DNA from: Coemansia sp. RSA 922
Taxonomy: Eukaryota; Kickxellomycota; Kickxellomycetes; Kickxellales; Kickxellaceae
Direction of reading: 5' to 3'
Length of the DNA: 14,375 nt
Assembly (NCBI GenBank): GCA_027577415.1
Contig: JANBQS010000623.1
Location: 1-14,375 of the forward strand
Shown: piece by piece, positions 1 to 7,924 of the stretch
Numbering within the stretch: position 1 is the first letter of the stretch
Layout: each line of letters begins with the position of its first letter
Translations under genes and position numbers: made by a program
The notes under the pieces: generated by a model
The model's database searches: none
Told to the model about the DNA's origin: nothing
What the model saw: the letters and a program-made list of their open reading frames with translations, nothing else

Positions 1-283
1 CCGCCGTCTTCTTACCCGCCACACCAGCCTCCTGCACTTTGAGCTTCTTCACACCATTGGCCAGCTCCTCCTCGGTCCTGCGCGTTCCTACTTGTGAACA
101 AAATATCTGAATTAGTCTTTTATTTGTTTACTGTACTGTTCTTCTCCCCCTTTTTTTATCTGGCTCACCAGAACTCGTGTTCTGATCGAATATGCATCCA
201 TTGTCACTCTGCTGGTAAGGCACGCAAGGTGTGCCTGGAATCATTAAGAAAACACAACAGAGCTGCTTACTTTTAGTAGACAT
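1..283 (-). CDS. 5' part of an unrecognised spliced gene (three exons, runs off the left edge)
   Basis: I do not recognise this protein. The model reads ATG at 283 on the minus strand, exon 1 283-271, exon 2 234-169, and exon 3 from 87 leftward past the window edge. The joined frame is open for 55 residues, beginning MSTKSTPCVPYQQSDNG and continuing through a charged stretch TEEELANGVKKLKVQEAG. Both introns have GT..AG ends and plausible branch sites (CTTAATG; GACTAAT). The phases agree: exon 2 ends one base into a codon and exon 3 supplies the other two. The ATG has A at -3. The region upstream (about 330-470) is purine-rich on the plus strand, so CT-rich on the coding strand, like other leaders here. 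No domain is visible in the part present. The call rests on splice signals and an open frame only. Confidence 0.5.
88..168 (-). other. Putative 81-nt intron 2 of the left-edge gene
   Basis: It begins GTGAGC at 168 and ends AAGTAG at 88. A GACTAAT branch-like sequence lies about 25 bases before the acceptor. Removal joins two open frames in register. The unspliced frame continues a short way and then stops. Confidence 0.5.
235..270 (-). other. Putative 36-nt intron 1 of the left-edge gene
   Basis: It begins GTAAGC at 270 and ends TTCCAG at 235, with a CTTAATG branch-like sequence. Its length is a multiple of three and it holds no in-frame stop, so retention would only insert 12 residues. It could therefore be coding rather than intron. 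Confidence 0.4.
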
Positions 284-629
284 TATTGATGCTTTTTTTA
301 TGCGGCTATCCAAAGACCTGTTATGCGCGGGTATAGGATAAACACAGAGAGGGAAAAGTGAAAAAAGACGAAAAGGAAAGAAGAAGGATGAGAGTGCACG
401 CGTAAAATGATAAGAAAAAAAAGAACAAGAGAAAAGAAAGAGGCGAGGATAGTCTGCGCCTCCTCTTTTCAGATTAAATTTCAAGTTCTGAATCCATTCA
501 CCCAACCTTTTTTTTTCCAGGCTTGCGGAGATTACGAAAGAAAAAAAAAAGAACAGGGGCCACCCCCCGCCACTTGTCCCTGGGGGACACACGCGCCTAT
601 CAGCAACAACTTGTTTATTTATCTTAATG
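284..629. other. Intergenic region between the left-edge gene and MSS51
   Basis: No convincing gene. It holds the purine-rich (plus-strand) tract at about 330-470, which is the CT-rich promoter or leader of the minus-strand left-edge gene. It also holds a T9 run near 510, an A-rich run at 540-552, a C-rich stretch near 563-570 and a small GTCCC..GGGAC inverted repeat near 577-589. The MSS51 3' end lies at its right side. Long open frames through it are low-complexity and resemble nothing known. Confidence 0.6.
614..619 (-). terminator. Polyadenylation signal AATAAA of MSS51
   Basis: AATAAA on the minus strand, 10 bases after the MSS51 stop codon (630-632). It is a canonical signal, unusually close to the stop, so the 3' UTR is probably short. 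Confidence 0.5.
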
Positions 630-1955
630 CTACTTGCGCTGCACCTCGTATCTCTTGCCACGGAATCCGTAGATACCCCAGTTGGCAATCGCCCACTCGC
701 TCAAGTTTCGGATCCCAAAGTCGCGCTTAAGACTAGCAAACGGGTTGCCCTGTGGCTTCAGCAGCCAGTCCATCTCGCTGCCAAAGTCCTCCGTCAGCGC
801 CGCCACATCGTTATCCATGTCCTCCTGATGGAATCCAGTGGCAAAGATCGGGCACTTTGTCTCCAGCAGCTTTTCTATCGTCGGCTGCCATCCAGCTCTT
901 CCCTTCGGATGCCCAATCCCTGGGCTGAACAAAAAGAACACGTCCGTGAATGGATCAAACGGCGCAAAGTTCCAGATCACGTCGTGGAAGTATCCCTTGT
1001 GGTACTTTAGCGCCAGTCGAGGCGACACTGCAATCGTCGATCGCGTTTCGTCTGCTGTCGGTATGCTCTCGGGCCCCACAAAGTACACCATCATCGAGCT
1101 GCTCGGCAGCAAATACGACAGCTGTAGATACAAGTGCGGCGGCAACATTGCCTCTGCCCGCGCTCCAAGAATAAAAATCCGCAGAGGTGTCTGCTGCATC
1201 TCCAGCTCTTTCTCGCTACGTGCAAGCTCGTGCTCCTTGATCGTCGTCCGCAGCGCAGTCATCGACTTTAGTCCCTCGGGAGTCAGCCCAGATCCAAGTG
1301 TAAACGGACTGTACTGATGCAGAGTAGCTCCAATTGTAATAGGGTATGTCAACACCTTGCTCACATGCCGCATTGCCCGCGCCGACTCGACATTGGTGAA
1401 CGACCGTGTATACAAAAACGTATCCCAGCTCTTAAAATTCACCACCACTTCTGGCAGTTGCGCCGATGGAAACTCAAACTCTCGGAGCGTACGCCCCGAC
1501 CTTAGATCGTGCTCGTCTTCGTTGGACTCGCGCAAGTATCCGCACTGCTCAGAGTGCCGGCTCTTGTCCGCCGCCCAGTGCTCGGCGCTGCAGTGTGTCG
1601 GGTACCCGCAGTCCGGGCACTCAAACATAGGCTCACGCGTTGCCGCTTGACCCGTGCTGGCTGACGTCTCGTGTACACATGTTGGGCAGCACCCGTGCTC
1701 CTGGATAAGCAGGCCCTTCTGTCGCATCTCCTTGATCGGTGACTTTGATAGCTGGTGGAACAGGTCGTCTTGCTTTATGACCACTCGCTGCTTGCTTCCC
1801 ACCGCTGTCTCTCCTGCAGGCGGTGGCGGCGCAAATAGCGACTTTAGCGAAATGAACCGCTTTGTGCTCCTCTCTGACAGCCTAGGCAAGCCCTTGCCCA
1901 GCCCAGTCGTAACACGTCGTGCGCAAGGCAGCATGAATCTCTGGCCAGCGCTCAT
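630..1955 (-). CDS. MSS51: Mss51-like mitochondrial translational activator of COX1 (MYND-type zinc finger)
   Basis: In yeast, Mss51 works at the inner mitochondrial membrane, activating COX1 mRNA translation and coupling it to cytochrome oxidase assembly. The 441-residue product is close to the yeast length (about 436). It starts with an Arg/Ser-rich mitochondrial presequence (residues 1-40). The zinc finger at 89-138 has C89/C90, C93, C113, C116, C122, H126, H134 and C138, and includes the diagnostic ECPDCGYPTHCS. The family signature NEDEHDLRSGR follows directly. The rest (about 150-430) is the conserved C-terminal domain of the family. Cys-Pro pairs at C90, C113 and C368 (CPIF) match heme-regulatory-type motifs; in yeast such motifs in the zinc-finger region bind heme. 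The open frame reaches 1991, but that codon is TTG; the first ATG is at 1955. Single exon, divergent from RPP2. Confidence 0.95.
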   Translation of the reverse strand: MSAGQRFMLPCARRVTTGLGKGLPRLSERSTKRFISLKSLFAPPPPAGETAVGSKQRVVIKQDDLFHQLSKSPIKEMRQKGLLIQEHGCCPTCVHETSASTGQAATREPMFECPDCGYPTHCSAEHWAADKSRHSEQCGYLRESNEDEHDLRSGRTLREFEFPSAQLPEVVVNFKSWDTFLYTRSFTNVESARAMRHVSKVLTYPITIGATLHQYSPFTLGSGLTPEGLKSMTALRTTIKEHELARSEKELEMQQTPLRIFILGARAEAMLPPHLYLQLSYLLPSSSMMVYFVGPESIPTADETRSTIAVSPRLALKYHKGYFHDVIWNFAPFDPFTDVFFLFSPGIGHPKGRAGWQPTIEKLLETKCPIFATGFHQEDMDNDVAALTEDFGSEMDWLLKPQGNPFASLKRDFGIRNLSEWAIANWGIYGFRGKRYEVQRK

Positions 1956-2410
1956 GTTTATCTCAAATGTAGATTTCGAAAAAAGGTACAAAAGCTAAGG
2001 CTCTGATACCACGCTTAGCAGGAAAAGAAACAGCCCATCTCATTCCGCACCGTGATCAAATCATCAATTTTGTGATCAATTTTTTTCATGGCTGCAATGT
2101 CAAAGGCTGTGACACTGGAGCTGGTCGCCGTTATAGCGCTTTCAGTTCCACTAACAAATTCTTATCAGCTCTCGTTATCGAGTTAAACCGTGCGTTAAGA
2201 CAGCCCCTCTTTTTTCCACCTACTACAAAGTATGTATCGCCGACAGACCCGTTCGATGGATGCGATGCGATGGATTCGATGAATGGATGCAGATGCAACA
2301 CCAAGTGTTGGATACGCGATACACAAACATTTTCCCTCGCACACAAACACTAATTCCAAATTTCAACCTTTTTTGGATTTTGAATTTCTCACCCATTTGT
2401 AGAATTTAAA
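1956..2410. promoter_or_regulatory. Divergent promoter region of MSS51 and RPP2
   Basis: 455 bases separate the two start codons. The left half (1956-2220) holds no gene and should carry both promoters. The right half holds T-rich stretches near 2210-2217, a GTATGT donor-like site at 2230, a dense GATG cluster at 2254-2295 and T-rich sequence just before the RPP2 ATG. Short open frames here are not supported as genes. Confidence 0.55.
2230..2402 (+). other. RPP2: Candidate 5'-UTR intron of RPP2
   Basis: A consensus GTATGT donor at 2230, a CACTAAT branch-like site at 2348-2354, a pyrimidine-rich stretch and a TTTGTAG acceptor ending at 2402 outline a 173-base intron that stops 8 bases before the ATG. 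Leader introns are common in fungal ribosomal-protein genes. It would also remove eight upstream ATGs. No transcript evidence is available, and the promoter could instead lie within this stretch. Confidence 0.4.
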
Positions 2411-2740
2411 ATGCGTTACATCGCCGCCTACCTGCTTCTCCAGACCGCCAACCCTGAGGTCGTCCCCACCCAGGAGGCTGTCACCAAGGTCATCTCGGCC
2501 GCCGGTATCGACGTCGACTCTGAGCGCCTCGGCCAGTTCTTTGCCGCCATCGAGGGCAAGGACATCAGCCAGCTCATTGCTGAGGGCCAGTCCAAGCTCG
2601 CCTCCGTCCCCTCGGGTGGTGCTGCCCCCGCTGCTGCTGGTGGCGCCGCTGCCGGCGGTGCTGCTGCCCCCGCTGCTGAGGCCAAGGTTGAGGAGGAGGA
2701 GGAGTCCGACGAGGACATGGGCTTCGGTCTGTTCGACTAA
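2411..2740 (+). CDS. RPP2: 60S acidic ribosomal protein P2
   Basis: P2 pairs with P1 and docks through P0 to form the ribosomal stalk, which recruits elongation factors and stimulates their GTPase activity. The 109-residue product has the P2 layout. The N-terminal dimerisation domain (1-65) starts [10 protein letters not shown] and includes [11 protein letters not shown]. An Ala/Gly/Pro-rich flexible hinge follows (about 66-90). It ends in the invariant acidic tail [16 protein letters not shown], with Ser99 in a casein-kinase-2-type site. P1 proteins have a different N terminus, so P2 is favoured. The coding sequence is one exon and strongly prefers C-ending codons (GTC, ACC, ATC, GAC, CTC), as expected of a very highly expressed gene and unlike its more mixed neighbours. 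Confidence 0.98.
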   Translation: MRYIAAYLLLQTANPEVVPTQEAVTKVISAAGIDVDSERLGQFFAAIEGKDISQLIAEGQSKLASVPSGGAAPAAAGGAAAGGAAAPAAEAKVEEEEESDEDMGFGLFD

Positions 2741-2791
2741 AAGTTCTGCCGCATTCAGCTCATTACTTGCCTTTGCGATAACGCTGTAGCA

Positions 2792-2797
2792 AATAAA
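2792..2797 (+). terminator. Polyadenylation signal AATAAA of RPP2
   Basis: Canonical AATAAA 51 bases after the RPP2 stop codon, followed by A-rich sequence near 2810-2824. Confidence 0.55.
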
Positions 2798-3110
2798 TTA
2801 CGCTTTTGCCAAACCAAAAAAATAACTCCCTATATTGAACTGAAATGGCTCCTGTATGAGAACCGAGCATGGATCGATAGAAAACCAATTGTTAATGCTC
2901 TCTATGAGTAACGGATAACTGGTAGATCCAAGCGTTGTCTTTAGAGGCTTCTCTTTCTGAAATTGCGTTTGATGATCTAGACTTGACAAATGACAGTCCC
3001 GTGTGGGGGAGAGCAGCACTGTACAAAGCCAAGTCCTTTGTCCCCTCCACCGTGCCCTTCTGCTAGCCCCTCTCCTTCATCTAATTGTCATTGTTTCTTT
3101 TGTCTAATTA

Positions 3111-3124
3111 TTTTTTTTTTTTTT
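3111..3124 (+). promoter_or_regulatory. Poly(dT) tract ahead of the SPX-RING gene
   Basis: An uninterrupted T14 run ending 25 bases before the ATG at 3150. Such tracts are known to exclude nucleosomes in fungal promoters, and a T15 run stands in a similar place ahead of PET127. It may lie in the leader. Confidence 0.35.
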
Positions 3125-3149
3125 ACAAAACACCGCGGTATTATTGACC

Positions 3150-4791
3150 ATGAAGTTTGGCAAAACCATCGAAACGAGCGCCAAAGAACTCCCTGAGGAG
3201 TGGCAGCCCTATCTCATACAGTACAACTCGCTGAAGAAGAATATCAAGGGCATTGTCGAGGAGCTGGAAGACACATTCAGGACTTTAAACCTGTCCTTGC
3301 CACTTGGCGAAACCGACTCTGGCGAGCAAAACGTATATTATGATAACCACGATAGCCGATCTGTGGACACTTGTTGTACTGACTCGGAGACTACGACGGC
3401 AGCTGGCATGCAATTGCCCGAAGTAGTTGCCTACAACATTGAGAGTAAGTACTACACCTTTTTTAATTCAGGGTTTCTTACTGACAGGAGCATTGAAGCT
3501 AACTGCCACTTTGTCATTCACCGCTGCGTATTCCCAACTCTCAACTCTGATAGAAGACAGCGACGGACTTGTGCATCCGGTCATTATCGTAAAGGTTCGC
3601 AAACAGGCATCTGACCGCCGTGAGCGGATCGTCGAGCTTCCAGACATCGCCGGCTTGCCTAAAAACACCTCAATTGTGCTGCCCTCATTAGCACAACAGG
3701 ATGACAGCGGCTTGGGTGGATCGCCAGCGATAGAAAGTACCAGCGAGCTAGAAGTAGACGCCACGCAGAGTTCGGCTATGCCAATTCCCCGGCTTGTCGA
3801 CAGTATAGGAGACGACGTTCGCCACCCTGGCGCACCACTTGACACTCCAACAAGAGACAATGTCTTGCTAGAGAGTCGGTTTGTTGAAGGCGCCGAGGAA
3901 ACGCAAGTCACCGTTCGGCTCCAGTCCGATCGAATGTTCTTTGTTCAGCTAATCAAATACATCGAGCGCACGCGAACCTTTGAGCAGGCCTACACCCAAC
4001 AGTACTCCTCGAATGTCAGCAGCCTGGGTTCCGAGCTGACGTTTGTCACATCGCCATTCAAGCACGACTTTCAGGTTTGGCGCGAAATATTTCGTTTGTA
4101 TATGGACGCCGATATGTGGAGCCACGCCGAGGGAGATCTCCGACCTACGAACACAGCAAAGGAGGGTCAGGAGAGGTTTTCAAAGTTTACTCAGCACATT
4201 GAAACTATTGGACTGACTGGACAGTTTCGCGACCCGCTTTCGGCCAAGCTTCTAGTGAGCTTTTATAAACTCAACTCGGAGCTGACGTACATGAAACTTT
4301 TGCAAGAGATGAACGAGCTCGCCACACGAAAGATTATCAAAAAGCATGACAAGCGAACGCACCTCATTGCAAAGACGCAGTTCCCGCAGCTCATCTCCTT
4401 TGACACATCGACATTGACTAGGGCGCTCATATTCACAGTATATACCGAGCTCGTGGGCGTTGTGCCGCAGATCAACGACTACATGTGCCCCATGTGCCTC
4501 AACATTGCGTGGCGCCCACTACGGCTGGAGTGCTCGCATGTGTTTTGCTCTCGATGTGTTGTCAAGGCTTCTCGCTGTCGCATGTTCAACTGCCCCGTAT
4601 GCCGATCCAAGGACGCCATCTACAAGGCTGGCGTGACGAATGTTGACCAGGCGCTGCTCAACTTTCTCAAGCTGTACTTTCCAAAAGAAGTCAAGGAGAG
4701 GCAGCGCGACATCCAGCAAGAGATTACCGAAGAGGAGACTGGCGTCATCAAGTCCATGCAGTCTCGGGGAAGCCCGTGTATAATTATGTAG
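3150..4791 (+). CDS. SPX-RING protein, probable ubiquitin ligase, with a C-terminal CaaX box (two exons)
   Basis: SPX domains bind inositol pyrophosphates and report phosphate status; SPX-RING proteins such as fission yeast Pqr1 act as ubiquitin ligases in phosphate homeostasis. Exon 1 is 3150-3444 and exon 2 3488-4791, giving 532 residues. The SPX N-terminal helices (1-40) start MKFGKTIETSAKELPEEW and carry the basic YNSLKKNIK. A long Ser/acidic insert (about 100-245) splits the domain. The remaining SPX helices (247-390) end in the lysine-rich ATRKIIKKHDKRT. A C3HC4 RING spans C432-C470: CPMC, CSHVFCSRC, CPVC. The last four residues are CIIM, a CaaX box predicted to be farnesylated, which suggests attachment to a membrane. 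The start has the classic SPX MKF. The PPR gene begins 148 bases downstream in the same direction. Confidence 0.9.
3445..3487 (+). other. 43-nt intron of the SPX-RING gene
   Basis: It begins GTAAGT and ends GACAG, with TTAAT and CTGAC as branch candidates. Removal joins codon 99 (A + GA) to the second open frame and yields one continuous SPX-RING protein. An earlier AG at 3470-3471 would give a 27-nt intron and the wrong frame. If retained, the exon 1 frame stops at 3612-3614. Confidence 0.75.
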
Positions 4792-4912
4792 CTTGGCTAA
4801 CTGTTAATTTTAGACATAATCATCTTCACATATCAAATCAACACTGGCTCTGGAAAATTGCTTGCTGTGAGCACAACTTTTGCAGCTCTTCTTCAACTCG
4901 ATCTTTATCTCG

Positions 4913-4931
4913 CGTATTATATATATACTAC
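4913..4931 (+). promoter_or_regulatory. TATA-like element before the PPR gene
   Basis: An alternating TA run (TATTATATATATA) directly before the ATG at 4940, inside the 148-base gap after the SPX-RING stop. It is so close to the ATG that transcription from it would leave almost no leader. The functional promoter may lie further upstream. Confidence 0.25.
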
Positions 4932-4939
4932 TATTCTCA

Positions 4940-7828
4940 ATGCTGCGAATTGCCCTTGGTTGCTGCCTTGCTCGGCACAGCGCAAGTCTGGGCGCGGCAC
5001 AGCTAGCTCGGCGCACTGCCGATCTAGCCAGCAAAGTGGCCTCGTTGCGCACAATTAGCACTAGCTCTATTTGTGAGGGTCGGCCTCGGCAATACGCTGA
5101 CCACTCGCGGTACCCGCGACCCCGATCAACTAGACCAGATCGCCCAGACCAGATCGCCACCGATGCGTTGATGGACGAACTGAACGACGTTCCAAAGACT
5201 GGCGCCGAGATGATAAAGTCCATTCGTGTCACAGACGACGAGGTTGCAAAGATCTTTGACTCTATCATGGGCTCCGGACAGCGGCAGTTGCTGGACGAGC
5301 AGTCACTTCGACACAAGACGCGCACAGAGTTCCTCGAGATGCGCCGCAGAGCAAAGGAAAAGCTAAACGAGGGCAACTCAGTAGACGAACAGAGCTCTAA
5401 AAAGCCTGCGAAGGAGTCGAAAGAGAAGGCTGACGAGGCGCCAGACACTCCAGCCATTGTATCGGTTTCAGACAGAATATTGGACCAGATGGCGTATGTT
5501 GACACACGCCACATCCGTGAGATTGAGGAAGCCAAACGTGCCGTCATTGCCTCCGTCGACTCGGCCCTCGTCGATAAACTACAGGACAGAGTTCATGCTG
5601 CGGCGCATGCGACAGTGACCAAGGACGACGGTCTGAGTAGTAATTCCGCTGAACTTGGCGTCGCCGAGCAGTACTCGGATCATGATGGCTCATCGTCAGT
5701 AGATCTGTCCGCTGACCTTACTCTGGCGGAGTTTAACCACGTTATTTACGCCAACACTTTGGGCGGCCGGGCCGAGGAGGCCATGCGCGCATATGAGCTG
5801 TTGCGCGAGTCCGGAATCAAGCCAGACCATGCGACATTTGCTAACCTCACGATGGCGCTCGCCAAGTCCGGCGACCTGGAAGCCGCAGTATCAATGTTCA
5901 AGGCGCTCGAGGCTGAGGGCCTAGAGCCAAACGTATACTCGTATGGAACACTTATCCGGGCTTACATGGAGTTTGGTCGCATAGACGATTCCTTCCGCGT
6001 ATACGAGATGATGAAGGAGCGCGAAGTGTGGCCCAACCTCCCCGTCTACAACAGTCTGATCGTGGCATCCCTGAAGGTTGGCGACCTTAAGCGCGCGTGG
6101 GGAGTATTCGAGCATCTGCGCTACACCATTGCCAAACCTGACGAGATCTCGTTCTCAATCATGATCCATGCCTGCGCAAAGAACGGCGAGGTCGAAAAGG
6201 CAATGAACCTACTGGACGAGATGGTCAGCAACAAGCTGACGCTTTCCGATGTGACCTTCAACTCGCTGATCCATGCCTGCGCTGTTCGCCCAGACTACTT
6301 TGACGAGGGATTCAGGCTGCTGCAGCTCATGGAGTCGCACGGATTCCAGCCCGACTTTTACACCTACAACACGCTTCTGTACGCGTGCGCGCGTAAGAAG
6401 AATCTTGGACTGGCTCGCAACATCTTCCGCGAGATGCTGGGCCGGTCAATGAAGGAGGATCATCGCGACTTGGTCAAGATCGACCAGGTAACCATCTCCA
6501 ACATGATGTGGGCGTACTCGTCCTATCTGTCCCCCGTCAAGACCTGCTCGTGGAAGGTAGCCAAGCGGTTTGAATCTCTTGCGCTCGAGACGCTGGCAGC
6601 TGTCAAAGCCGAAGAGAGCAGCCCTGACTCCTCTGAGATCAAGGATCCACTCTCCAAGCATGAGCGGAAGATACACGATATCGTTGCGACCACCCGGTTT
6701 ATTGATATGCAGGCCAATGTGGCACGGGCGACCAAGGGGCTGGTCGACGGTAGCAGCGGCGGCAGTAGTGGCAATACGTTGGACGATGGGCCTAGCCAAC
6801 AGGTCTTGGATTTGGTCAATATGCTGATGCCGGCGGAGATCCCCGTTGCTCACAACGGCGTCGGATCCGAGGCCAAGCGCCTGATGATGCTCTATGTGGA
6901 TGTCTTGAAGGGAAAAGTTAATACGCGGCTCCTCAATGCCTACCTGTCGGCAATGGTGTGCAACGGGCGCTTTGAGGACGCTTGGCGCATATTCCTAGGC
7001 GACTACAAGCGATTCAACGTGCCCAAGGATGGGTGGACGTTCCAGACGATGATCCGACTGTGTGCGCGCACTCGAGATGTGCCCAGCGCCTGGCGGCTGT
7101 GGGATGAGTTCAAGACATGGCGCGTCGACGTGGAGAAGGCCCTTCAGACTCCAGGCCACGAGACGCTAAAGTCGCTCCCGACCAAGGTCTATCGCTCCGA
7201 AGGCGACGATGGTGCTACGGTATCCACTAAAGAGCAACAAAACACAGAGGGCGACGCTGCGGCATTTGAGCGGGTCAGTCAGGGCATGCTCGCAGTAGCG
7301 GAGCGCTTGGAGTTTCCTGGTCGCAACGCCCTGCCCACCGTGGTAGGCGGAGGATCGCTGGCAGTAATTCCCTCGGACCGCGAAAACGCGCGCAAGCCGC
7401 TTGGCTGCGATATACCGACCGAGCACGCCATATATATTGAGATGGTTACACTTCTGGGCAGCTGTGGCGACTTCCGTGCGGCTGTGCATTTGATCCGCGA
7501 GGAAAAGAACAATATTCTTGAGCATCCGCACAACCCGACTATGGACGATGTCAACAGCGTATACCAGAACGCCATTGTGGCTGGCGACAAGCACTCGGCC
7601 ATGGATCTCCGCGCGCTGTGCATGCAAAAGCCGGCGCACCAGGCACGTCGAGCACTGCATCGCAAGTGGGGCACGTCCTTCAGCTGGGATCTGACTGATT
7701 CACAGCAAAAGGCTATGAGTCGGCGACTACCAGAGTCATTCAGGCGTCATCAAGCGCCGTTCAGCAAGGGCGGCGAATATGTCAAGACGCGGCAAGGAAA
7801 TACGAAGCAGAGTACCGATGAGACGTGA
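4940..7828 (+). CDS. Mitochondrial pentatricopeptide-repeat (PPR) protein
   Basis: PPR proteins bind single-stranded RNA one base per repeat; fungal members process, stabilise or translate mitochondrial RNAs. The 962-residue product starts at ATG 4940; the open frame reaches 4880, but that codon is TTG. The N terminus (MLRIALGCCLARHSASLGAA, then several Arg and no acids for some 30 residues) is a typical presequence. A charged region precedes seven consecutive P-type repeats: 262-296, 297-331, 332-366, 367-401, 402-436, 437-472, and 473 to about 507, most ending in PD or PN. A possible eighth starts near VTISNMMWAY. After a linker (about 540-655) a second PPR block lies at about 660-730, and a weaker helical-repeat segment at about 827-900. 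Ccm1-like fungal factors are possible relatives, but orthology cannot be settled by eye. No intron is needed. Confidence 0.9.
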   Translation: MLRIALGCCLARHSASLGAAQLARRTADLASKVASLRTISTSSICEGRPRQYADHSRYPRPRSTRPDRPDQIATDALMDELNDVPKTGAEMIKSIRVTDDEVAKIFDSIMGSGQRQLLDEQSLRHKTRTEFLEMRRRAKEKLNEGNSVDEQSSKKPAKESKEKADEAPDTPAIVSVSDRILDQMAYVDTRHIREIEEAKRAVIASVDSALVDKLQDRVHAAAHATVTKDDGLSSNSAELGVAEQYSDHDGSSSVDLSADLTLAEFNHVIYANTLGGRAEEAMRAYELLRESGIKPDHATFANLTMALAKSGDLEAAVSMFKALEAEGLEPNVYSYGTLIRAYMEFGRIDDSFRVYEMMKEREVWPNLPVYNSLIVASLKVGDLKRAWGVFEHLRYTIAKPDEISFSIMIHACAKNGEVEKAMNLLDEMVSNKLTLSDVTFNSLIHACAVRPDYFDEGFRLLQLMESHGFQPDFYTYNTLLYACARKKNLGLARNIFREMLGRSMKEDHRDLVKIDQVTISNMMWAYSSYLSPVKTCSWKVAKRFESLALETLAAVKAEESSPDSSEIKDPLSKHERKIHDIVATTRFIDMQANVARATKGLVDGSSGGSSGNTLDDGPSQQVLDLVNMLMPAEIPVAHNGVGSEAKRLMMLYVDVLKGKVNTRLLNAYLSAMVCNGRFEDAWRIFLGDYKRFNVPKDGWTFQTMIRLCARTRDVPSAWRLWDEFKTWRVDVEKALQTPGHETLKSLPTKVYRSEGDDGATVSTKEQQNTEGDAAAFERVSQGMLAVAERLEFPGRNALPTVVGGGSLAVIPSDRENARKPLGCDIPTEHAIYIEMVTLLGSCGDFRAAVHLIREEKNNILEHPHNPTMDDVNSVYQNAIVAGDKHSAMDLRALCMQKPAHQARRALHRKWGTSFSWDLTDSQQKAMSRRLPESFRRHQAPFSKGGEYVKTRQGNTKQSTDET

Positions 7829-7924
7829 CCAAGTCAATGTTTTATTTTTTATTTTTTTGCAAGAGTGACATATATTGAACTGATGATGATAAAGAGTATG
7901 AGTGGATGTAATGAAAGAGTCGAT
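7829..7924. other. Convergent 3' gap between the PPR gene and the LEA-like gene
   Basis: Only 96 bases separate the two stop codons. TTTATT at 7841-7846 reads AATAAA on the minus strand, 79 bases past the stop of the minus-strand gene and 13 bases past the PPR stop. The 3' UTRs of the two genes therefore probably overlap. T-rich runs fill 7840-7858. Confidence 0.5.

Larger units (their letters stand above)
2741..3149. other. Intergenic region between RPP2 and the SPX-RING gene
   Basis: The RPP2 3' UTR lies at the left, with AATAAA at 2792-2797. The right part is the SPX-RING promoter, with CT-rich sequence at 3040-3105 and a T14 run at 3111-3124. A 73-codon minus-strand open frame across the middle begins inside the promoter and has no recognisable features. 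I see no gene here. Confidence 0.6.

Noticed and set aside
128..688. 186-codon minus-strand open frame
   Set aside because: Its upstream two thirds is low-complexity translation of CT-rich promoter DNA and overlaps the MSS51 3' end. Only the short pieces used as exons 1 and 2 of the left-edge gene look real.
1956..1991. Extension of MSS51 by 12 codons upstream of ATG 1955
   Set aside because: The first codon of the extension is TTG. A fungal nuclear gene should start at ATG, and the ATG at 1955 gives a good presequence and a length close to yeast Mss51.
4810..5547. 245-codon minus-strand open frame opposite the PPR N terminus
   Set aside because: It lies wholly antisense to the presequence and charged region of the PPR gene and its promoter. 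Its Ser/Arg-rich composition is what the complement of that coding sequence produces; no domain.
2831..7883. Shared 13-mer TATATTGAACTGA at 2831-2843 and 7871-7883, both in intergenic DNA
   Set aside because: Roughly one repeated 13-mer is expected by chance in a window of this size; the flanks do not match and no terminal repeats or target duplications are seen.
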